Source of the DNA: JACKBJ01 sp964549495
Lineage (GTDB): Bacteria > Chloroflexota > Anaerolineae > Epilineales > Epilineaceae
NCBI GenBank assembly: GCA_964549495.1
Contig: CAZJWJ010000124.1
Span: forward strand, 1 to 12,871
Length of the DNA stretch: 12,871 nucleotides
Direction: 5' to 3'
Shown: one piece after another, positions 5,659 through 12,100 of the stretch
Layout: every line of letters begins with the position of its first letter
Position numbering within the stretch: position 1 is the first letter of the stretch
Notes under the pieces: model-generated
What the model saw: the letters and a program-made list of their open reading frames with translations, nothing else
Told to the model about the DNA's origin: nothing
Databases searched by the model: none
Program-made: the position numbers and the translations under genes

Positions 5659-8392
5659 GGGCGCGCAGGATACTGGGCACCACCGGCACCAGCGCGCAAG
5701 CGAAGCTGAGCACCGGCGCCTGGTAGGCCGGGCTCCAGCCCGCGGGCCATAGCCGGGCGCCGGCCGGCAGGCTCTCCAGCCGGATCCCTCCGGCGGCCAC
5801 CAAGAGGTAGCCCGCCAGCCCCCATGCCAGGCTGAGCAGGAACATGCGCACCAAGAGCGTCGGCGAGCGCACCGTCTCCGGATCGATGCCGTAGACCAGC
5901 ACCCCGGCCAAGAGGATCATGCTCAGGCTGAGCATGAGGATGCCCCAGTCGACCGGCACCATGCCCCGCCCGAAGAGGGTGATGGCCGGGCCGGGCGGCT
6001 CGAGGCCGATGCCCGGGCGGATCCGGACCACCAGCGGCTCGCCCATGGCCTGGCCATTTTGCACGACGGTGATCTCCACCTCGCCCTCTCGCTCGGCCCG
6101 GATGCTGGCCATGGCCCGACCGCGCAGCGTGGTGGCCGGCACGTCCTGCAGGAAGACGTCGCCCGAGCGCACGTAGCGCCGAAAGGTCACCTGGGTGCCG
6201 TCGGGCACCAGGTTGCCGTTGCGATCCAGGATGGGGCTGGTGCGTACCCGGAAGGTGTCGCCCAATCGGATCTCCTGGCCCGTGGCCCAGCCTACCGGCT
6301 CGAGGCCGACGGTCTGGTCGAGCGCGGGCTGGAGGCGGCTGGCCAGGTCGTAGCCGGCGCCGGCCACGCTGACCGGGCTGGCGCCGGCTGGCGGCAGATC
6401 CCCGAAGAGGGCCCGGATGGCCACCTCCTGAAAGGGCGGACTGCGATCGTAGAGCGCGAAGAGCGCATGCAGTCCAGCGATCTCGGTCGTGTCCAGGTGA
6501 TAGGGCGCGTCGAAGGCCAGGGCCACGATGCGCTGGGCCTCGCGATCTCCGGCGCCGGCCCGCGGCCGGGCGGCCAAGAAGAGCCGCAGGGCGTCGGAAG
6601 CCGGCAGCTCGGTGGGCCGCAGGTCGCGCATGGCGAAGACCATCCAGCGCGCCGAAGCGACCAGCTCGGCCACCTCCTCGGCCGGCCGATCCTCGGGCAG
6701 GCGCTCGAGGCTGACCGGCAGGGTTTCCGGATCGATCTGGCCCGTGTCCTGCAGCCAGAGCTTCAGATCGCGGTAGGTGATGGCCTGAGCATCGGCGTTG
6801 TCGCGCAAGCGCGCGGTGCCCGAGCCTTCCGGACCGTAGGCCTGGCGCAGGATGCCCAGCATCCGCTCCGGATCCAGGTCGAGCGTGGGCTCGCATTCGG
6901 CGCAGGCCCGCGATGGGCGGGCGTCGACCACCAGCAGCAGGCGCTCGCCGGGCTCGGGCGAGGACAGAACGCCCCCTTCGTTGATCCCGATCAAGGTCAG
7001 GGCCTCGCGGGCCACGCCGAGGACCGTCTGCCCGTCCTGACCGGTCTCGGCCAGGGCCCGCTCGGGCTCCGGCAGCGGCGGCTCGGTCGGGAAGCCCCCG
7101 TAGAGCCGGTGCTTGAGCGTCAGCACCCGCAGCAGGGCCTCGTCGACCCGGCTGCGCACCTCGGCATCGGCCTCGTACTCGCCGACCAGCCAGGCGATGC
7201 CCTCCTCGATCTCGAGAGTGCGGGTCAAGACGCCGGTAGCCGGCTGGTCGAAGCCTTCCAAGAGGAGGAGATCGTGACCGGCCAAGAGTGCCTCCCGGAT
7301 GACCCGGCGCGGGCTGAAGCCCTGCAGCTCCGGGTCGACGTAGCGGCGCACCGCCGGCAGCCCCAAGCCGGGGCTGAGCCGCAGACCGCCGGCCGCACGC
7401 CACTGCCCGATGGCTTCGACCTGACCGTCCAGGTAGCGCAGGCCGTTGCTGTCCAGGGCAAAGGGGCGATCGGCTTGGCCTTGGATGTTGCGGTAGCGCA
7501 CGTGCGTCGTGCGCATGCCGTCTGCGATGGACTGCGGGCTGCCGTCCTCGGCCCGGGCCAGGGCCTCGAAGGGCGGCAGGTCTGTCTCGCGCAACTGATC
7601 CAGTGAGCGCTCGACCACGGCCACCTCCTGACTCTGGCTGCGATCCGCACTGCCCACCCCCGGAAAGCTGCCGACCACCGCGGCCACCCGGCCCTGGCTG
7701 CCGGAATGCAGGCCGGCCACGTAGGCCCCGCCCAGACGCGCGACCCAGGCCGGCGAGCCGCCGAAGCTCGAGAGCCCCAGGTCGCCGGTGGATCGGGGCC
7801 GCGGATCGGCATTGACATCCAGGCCGGGACCGAGCTGCAGGTTGACGCCCATCAGGGCCAGCTCGCGCCCCAGGAGCTCGCCGACCAACTCGGCCTGGCG
7901 GGCATCCCAGGTGGCACCGATGGCCAGCTGGCTGGGCAGCGGGCTCATGCCCGCCACCGGCGCGGCGCCGGAGGTACTTCCGCCGCGGGACGCGGCCACG
8001 AGCAAGGGCGGCGGAGAGGCCGCCTGCTCGGCATTTCGGACCTGGGCGGCGGCGACCAAGCGCGCCAGCTGGGCCGGCGCGTCCTCGCCGGCACCCAGGT
8101 TTCCGCGCATCGGATCGACCAAGATACCACCGACGTGATAGTCGGCGATCAGGCGCGCCAGCGGGCTGCCCGGATCGGCCGAGTCTCCTGGAAAGGGTAC
8201 CAGGAAGAGCTGGCCCACGCGCTCGGCCGGCGACATCGCCTCGGCCATGGCCTCGATCTCCCGCCGAACGCGCATATCCTCCTGCGCTCGGACGACCTGG
8301 CCGTCCTGCTTCGGAAGGAATGCGACCAGGAGCAGGATGACCAGCAAGAGCAGCCGGATCCAAGGGGGTCGGGACGGGCGTGGAAGGCGCAT
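5639..8392 (-). CDS. Membrane-anchored GH3-like protein, predicted catalytically dead
   Basis: This is a 917-residue envelope protein. Residues 10-27 form a signal anchor. Residues 40-435 align by motif order with the GH3 N-terminal barrel (NagZ / beta-N-acetylhexosaminidase type): 'SPAERVGQLFLV', 'YHVGGILV', 'PLPSQLAIGATWD', 'GVNLQLGPGLDVNADPR', 'SLDQLRETDLPPF', 'ALLAGHDLLLL'. The active-site positions are replaced. DQEGGRV is ASRGGST (134-140). KHFPGHG is GSFPGVG (241-247). The nucleophile Asp of S/T-D-A-L-G-M is Pro341 in 'SPGLGL'. Residues about 450-690 resemble a degenerate GH3 C-terminal domain, and about 705-792 an Ig/invasin-like beta domain. Three membrane helices lie near 815-835, 846-868 and 891-910. 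The frame is intact, so it is not a decayed gene; it more likely binds glycan as a sensor or scaffold. Transcription probably begins at the start codon from a TATAAT box nine bases upstream. Confidence 0.85.
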   Translation of the reverse strand: MRLPRPSRPPWIRLLLLVILLLVAFLPKQDGQVVRAQEDMRVRREIEAMAEAMSPAERVGQLFLVPFPGDSADPGSPLARLIADYHVGGILVDPMRGNLGAGEDAPAQLARLVAAAQVRNAEQAASPPPLLVAASRGGSTSGAAPVAGMSPLPSQLAIGATWDARQAELVGELLGRELALMGVNLQLGPGLDVNADPRPRSTGDLGLSSFGGSPAWVARLGGAYVAGLHSGSQGRVAAVVGSFPGVGSADRSQSQEVAVVERSLDQLRETDLPPFEALARAEDGSPQSIADGMRTTHVRYRNIQGQADRPFALDSNGLRYLDGQVEAIGQWRAAGGLRLSPGLGLPAVRRYVDPELQGFSPRRVIREALLAGHDLLLLEGFDQPATGVLTRTLEIEEGIAWLVGEYEADAEVRSRVDEALLRVLTLKHRLYGGFPTEPPLPEPERALAETGQDGQTVLGVAREALTLIGINEGGVLSSPEPGERLLLVVDARPSRACAECEPTLDLDPERMLGILRQAYGPEGSGTARLRDNADAQAITYRDLKLWLQDTGQIDPETLPVSLERLPEDRPAEEVAELVASARWMVFAMRDLRPTELPASDALRLFLAARPRAGAGDREAQRIVALAFDAPYHLDTTEIAGLHALFALYDRSPPFQEVAIRALFGDLPPAGASPVSVAGAGYDLASRLQPALDQTVGLEPVGWATGQEIRLGDTFRVRTSPILDRNGNLVPDGTQVTFRRYVRSGDVFLQDVPATTLRGRAMASIRAEREGEVEITVVQNGQAMGEPLVVRIRPGIGLEPPGPAITLFGRGMVPVDWGILMLSLSMILLAGVLVYGIDPETVRSPTLLVRMFLLSLAWGLAGYLLVAAGGIRLESLPAGARLWPAGWSPAYQAPVLSFACALVPVVPSILRALRARVR

Positions 8393-8401
8393 GTTCGGGC
8401 C

Positions 8402-8431
8402 ATTATAGCGCCTGGTCCGACGGTCTGGCAG
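8402..8431 (-). promoter_or_regulatory. Promoter of the GH3-like gene, perfect TATAAT, near-leaderless
   Basis: The minus strand has TATAAT (8402-8407) with a CTGCCA -35-like box (8426-8431) 18 bp upstream. Only nine bases separate the -10 box from ATG 8392, so the transcript should begin within a few bases of the start codon. No Shine-Dalgarno sequence fits between. Confidence 0.6.
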
Positions 8432-8449
8432 CGCCCCGCGACGGGCCAG

Positions 8450-8471
8450 CGACGGTCGAGCGACGGTCGAG
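8450..8471. repeat. Tandem duplication of an 11 bp unit
   Basis: CGACGGTCGAG occurs twice head to tail (8450-8460 and 8461-8471) and is followed by a partial third copy-like CGTCG. It lies just upstream of the rightward promoter and 40 bp behind the leftward one, so it could be a pair of regulator sites or a slippage duplication. Confidence 0.7.
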
Positions 8472-8496
8472 CGTCGTGCGATGGTGGGCCGGCCCG

Positions 8497-8526
8497 CTGC
8501 GAGAATCGGTCATGCTCTGTTATAAT
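8497..8526 (+). promoter_or_regulatory. Extended -10 promoter reading toward the RNA candidate
   Basis: TGTTATAAT (8518-8526) is a perfect -10 box with the extended TGn element. A weak -35-like CTGCGA (8497-8502) lies 18 bp upstream. The predicted start is about 8533. No start codon with a ribosome binding site follows closely, which is why a non-coding transcript or long leader is proposed. Confidence 0.5.
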
Positions 8527-8530
8527 GACC
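8508..8530. promoter_or_regulatory. Inverted repeat GGTCAT-N11-ATGACC over the -10 box (possible operator)
   Basis: Perfect 6 bp arms at 8508-8513 and 8525-8530 flank and overlap the TATAAT box. A protein bound here would block the rightward promoter. The same half-sites recur in opposite arrangement at 8756-8771. Chance occurrence is possible for 6 bp arms. Confidence 0.35.
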
Positions 8531-8650
8531 CACGCACAAGCTCACGCTAGTCATTTGCAGCAACACGCACGCCTGTCCCACTACTTGGTAGAATCGCTTC
8601 GATAGACACTTGACTTGCTGCTTTGACGCTAGCCCGTGGCTCCCCCCACG
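8531..8650 (+). ncRNA. Candidate structured RNA (unknown family)
   Basis: The sequence can form a 15 bp rod: 8546-8550 with 8629-8633, 8551-8553 with 8624-8626, and GCAGCAA (8557-8563) with TTGCTGC (8615-8621). A 2-nt bulge (8627-8628) and a 3x2 internal loop of T's interrupt it. At the tip, TGTC/GACA (8574-8577/8605-8608) could enclose two mini-hairpins, CTAC-TTG-GTAG (8581-8591) and ATCG-CTT-CGAT (8593-8603). A further CGTGG/CCACG hairpin (8635-8650) follows and competes with extension of the main stem (CACG 8543-8546 / CGTG 8635-8638). The region is less G+C-rich than its surroundings and starts just after the extended -10 promoter. No match to 6S, tmRNA, SRP, RNase P or a riboswitch class was recognised. 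The 3' end is not defined, as there is no hairpin followed by a T-run. Confidence 0.35.
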
Positions 8651-8751
8651 AGTCGCCGAGCGACATCCGCAGCATTTTCGCCGAGTCTCGGTCGCGTTAG
8701 CCCTGGTGATTTCGCGCCGGCCGGACTCCAATCCAGGGGATGTTCCCGCCT

Positions 8752-8802
8752 GATGCATGACCTCGGTCATGGCTCCCGAGCCCCTTCGGGATGCCCCGCA
8801 TC
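8752..8802 (+). other. Palindrome and possible three-way RNA junction
   Basis: CATGACC-TC-GGTCATG (8756-8771) is a perfect 7 bp palindrome. Directly after it is TCCCGA-gcccct-TCGGGA (8774-8791). GATGC (8752-8756) and GCATC (8798-8802) can pair around both hairpins. As DNA it could be an operator, and as RNA part of a leader fold. No T-run follows, so it is not a classical terminator. Confidence 0.35.
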
Positions 8803-8959
8803 GCTCCATCTCGTCATCGGATCCTCGAGGCGATCGCGGTCGAGCCCGATCCGGCTGCGCGCGCGCCATCCGATGGCTTGCCCGCGCGAGCGCTGGCGAG
8901 ACCAGGTCGATTCGGGCATCCGGCGGGTGCTCGATAGACAAAAAGAGAGGAGAGACGCC

Positions 8960-9055
8960 GTGCGGCTGACCCCAGGTCTGCCCCTGCCCGAGCTAAAAAG
9001 GGGCCCGCGCGCTTGGCCGGTTGCCCGGCACCAGCGTCTCTCCGCACGCAGATAA
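8960..9055 (+). CDS. Possible 31-residue basic peptide (leader ORF)
   Basis: GTG 8960 to TAA 9055 encodes a 31-residue Arg/Pro/Leu-rich basic peptide with no recognisable domain or membrane segment. The only real support is an ideal ribosome binding site: AGGAG at 8948-8952 inside a purine run, seven bases before GTG. It ends 58 bp before the subtilase start, so it could be a leader peptide or a translational buffer in a long 5' leader. Equally, the purine run may be coincidental in such G+C-rich DNA. Confidence 0.25.
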   Translation: MRLTPGLPLPELKRGPRAWPVARHQRLSARR

Positions 9056-9079
9056 CGGGCCTGCCCGAAAGACTGTTAT
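9052..9079 (+). other. Hairpin between the small ORF and the subtilase gene
   Basis: CGGGC-CT-GCCCG (9056-9067) sits inside ATAA...TTAT arms (9052-9055 and 9076-9079). It includes the stop codon of the small ORF and the alternative ATG at 9078. A second weak stem, TGCGA/TCGCA (from 9079), follows before the GGGGG Shine-Dalgarno-like run. It may modulate translation of the subtilase; no known riboswitch was recognised. Confidence 0.3.
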
Positions 9080-9113
9080 GCGAGATTTCGTTTTCGCAAG
9101 GGGGTTGTACTCG

Positions 9114-12100
9114 ATGTCCCGAACGTTCAAGCTTTTTCCAGCATTGCTCACCCTGATCCTGCTCCTCCCGGCCGGCGCCGGGCGGGCCCAGCCGGCCGAG
9201 CCCGCACCGGAGCGCCTGCCGGAGGCCTGGACCGTGGCGGCGGCCGGCCCGCCGGCCCCGGGCGCGGGCGATTCCGTGACCGGACTGCAGCAGGATCCCG
9301 AGGATCCGATCTACGCCGAGAACCACCTGGTGGTGCGCTTCGAGCCCGGCACGCCCGAGGAGATCAAGCGCGCGCTGCACGAGGACTACGGCGCCCAGGT
9401 GATCCGCGAGATCCCGGCGCTGAACATCCAGGTGTTGCGGCTGCCGTCGGATTCGGTGGCCATGGTCAGCATCTACCAATCGGTCGACGAGGTGCGCTAC
9501 GCCGAGCCGGATTACATCTACCACATCCTGGGCGCGCCGGCACCGGGCCAGCCGCTCTTGGAGGCCGAGGACATCCGGCCGTTGGATCTGGACGAGACGC
9601 CCAACGATCCGCTCTACGCGCAGCAATGGCATCACGATACCATCGGCAGCTCGGCGGCCTTCGACATCGAGCACGGCACGGGCGTCACCATCGCCATCAT
9701 CGACACCGGCGTCGACTGCAATCATCCCGACCTGCAGGGCAAGTGCGTGCGGGGCTACGACCACGTCAACAACGACAGCGACCCGCGGGACGACCAGGGC
9801 CACGGCACGCATGTGGCCGGCATCGCGGCCGCGGCCACCAACAACGCCCTGGGCATCGCGGCCACGGGCTGGGATGCCAAGATCATGCCGGTCAAGGCGC
9901 TCAACTCGCGCGGCAGCGGCAACCTGACCTGGATCGCCTCGGCGGTGGCCTGGTCGGTGGACAACGGCGCCGACGTCATCAACATGAGCCTGGGCGGGCG
10001 CTTCAGCTCGCGCGCGCTGCAGGACGCGGTGGCCTATGCCATCGACCAGGGCGTGCCGGTGATCGCGGCGGCCGGCAACGACAACACCTCCAACCCCTCC
10101 TACCCGGCAGCCTACACGGGCGTGGTCGGCGTGGCGGCCACCACGCGCTCGGACACCAAGTCCAACTTCTCGAACTACGGCGACTACATCGACGTGGCCG
10201 CGCCGGGCTCGGCCATCCTCTCGACGGTGCGCGGCAGCAGCTATCAAGCCTGGAACGGCACCAGCATGGCCTCGCCGGTGGTCGCCGGCGTGGCGGGCCT
10301 GCTGATGGCCCAAGGCCCCTGCCGCAGCCCACGGCAGATCGAGCAGGTCCTGGAGGATACGGCGGTCGACTTGGGCTCGCGCGGCTGGGACCGCATCTAC
10401 GGTGCCGGCCGCATCGACGCCGCGGCGGCCTTGAGGCATGACCAGAACCCCTGCGGCGGCAACCCGCAGCCCACCACCGATCCGGGCGACCCGAACGATC
10501 CCTCCGACCCGACGCCGCGGCCTTCGCCGACGCCCCTGCCCACCCTGCCCCCGGATCCGGGCGGCGAGGAATGGCTGGAGGTCGAGCGGCTGATCAACCA
10601 GGAGCGCGTGGCGCGCAGCCTGCCGCCACTGGTGGCGCTGGAGGGACTGCGGCGCGCGGCCGGCAAGCATTCGATCGACATGTCGCTGATGCGGGTCTGC
10701 ACCCATTACGGCTCCTCGGGCTCGGATCCGGCCAGCCGCATGCGGGCCGAGGGCATCCAGCGCCCTTACGGCGAGATCGTGGCCTGCGGCCAGGTCTCAC
10801 CCCAGGCGGCGGTGGAGGCCTGGATGAACAGCCCGGGCCATCGCGCGATCATCCTCTGCAGCAGCTGCACCACCTTGGGGGCGGGCTATGCCGGCTCCAA
10901 TAGCGGCTACCGACGCTATTGGACGGTGAACTTCGCGGCCGATACGGTCAGCGGCCCCACCCCGACCAACCCGCCGCCGCCGACGGCCACCGATCCACCA
11001 CCGCCGACGGCGACGCCCAAGCCGCCGGATCCGACCTCGCCTGCGCCGACCAGCCTGCCGGGCAGCACGGACATCGAGCTGCGGCCCATCGCCGGCCGGG
11101 CCGGCTGGGTGGTCAGCACCGAACCCTACAGCAACCACTTCGACAGCGCCGACATGTTCACCGGCGTCTGGAACGACCGGGCCTATCACGGCGCGATGCA
11201 GTTCGACCTCTCGGCCATCCCGGCCGACGCCTTCATCAACTTTGCGCGCCTGGAGATGTACGGCCGCTCCTCGGGCAGCCTGACCCGCTCGGGCACCTGG
11301 TCGGTCAACCTGATGGAGCCCGACCTGGACCGCGGCTTCGAGGGCCACGGCTATGCCAAGATCCACAGCGCGGCCGTCGAGACGATGCTGCTGCCGCTCT
11401 TGGCGGCCACCGACATCGACGAGGGCAAGCGCAACCTCTTCAACTTCTCGCCCGGCCAGCTCGAGAGCCTGGCACGCCGCACGGCCAGTACGGCTCTGGT
11501 CAGCTTCCGCATGGACGGGCCCACCTCGGGCGAGTTCGCGAACCTGGCCAGCTGGGAGACAGGCCAGGGCGACCAGGCCACCTACCCGGCCCCGGTGCTC
11601 TTCATCAACTTCAGCGTCGGCAAGCCCGTGCCCTTCCCGACCGCGACGGCCACGCCGGACTTGCCCACGGAGCCACCCCCACCACCGCCGACCGAAGGGC
11701 CGACGGATCCGCCGCCGCCACCGAGCGGCACGCCTCCGCCGGTGCCGCCGACGCGCACGCCGATCCCGACCCTGCCGCCCTCGCCGACGCCGGTCGAGTC
11801 GCAGATGACCATCGAGCTGGTGCCGGCCCCGGAGGACGTGGGCTGGGTGCGCTCGCATGATCCCAAGAGCTACCTCGGCTCGCGCAACACCTTCACCGGC
11901 TACTACTTCCAGCAGATCTACCACGGCCTGGTGCAGTTCGATCTCTCGCAGCTGCCCAAGAACCGGGTGATCACCCACGCCCGGCTGACCCTGACCGGCC
12001 AGTCGACCCAGCGCCTGTCGAGCATCGGCAACGGCCGCTGGGAGGCGGCCATCCTGTCCAGCGACGTGGACGCCGGCTGGCGCTACCACGGCTACCAGCG

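Larger units (their letters stand above)
8393..9113. other. 720 bp gene-poor region between divergent genes
   Basis: There is no convincing long coding sequence here. It holds the GH3-like promoter (8402-8431), an 11 bp tandem duplication (8450-8471), an extended -10 promoter reading right (8497-8526), a candidate structured RNA (8531-8650), a run of short hairpins to about 8802, a small inverted repeat GCCATC-C-GATGGC (8866-8878), a possible 31-codon ORF (8960-9055) and a hairpin just upstream of the subtilase (9052-9079). For 8803-8940 nothing else is evident. If the rightward promoter is the only one, the subtilase mRNA would have a leader of about 580 nt; no better promoter for the subtilase was seen. 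Confidence 0.6.

Noticed and set aside
5274..8363. 1029-codon minus-strand frame overlapping the GH3-like gene and the kinase
   Set aside because: Low-complexity Gly/Arg/Pro/Ala translation with no motifs. It runs through two genes with clear domain evidence in other frames.
8531..8575. Resemblance of CACGCACAAG to the start of a GEMM cyclic-di-GMP riboswitch
   Set aside because: The downstream conserved GEMM features (GGGCAAACC, tetraloop receptor, second helix) are absent.
8580..8640. tRNA-like cloverleaf look of the RNA candidate tip
   Set aside because: No T-loop GTTCRA, no acceptor stem of seven pairs and no anticodon arm. The stems are only four pairs.
8791..8937. 48-codon plus-strand ORF starting ATGCCCCGC
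   Set aside because: No Shine-Dalgarno sequence, its start lies in a hairpin, and its composition is typical of random G+C-rich sequence.
8510..8941. 143-codon minus-strand frame in the gene-poor region
   Set aside because: No ribosome binding site at a sensible start, no domain, and it crosses the structured-RNA candidate and palindromes.
8636..9055. 139-codon plus-strand frame ending with the small ORF
   Set aside because: The upstream part is Arg/Ser/Pro-rich with no start signal. Only the last 31 codons have a good ribosome binding site, so only these are listed.
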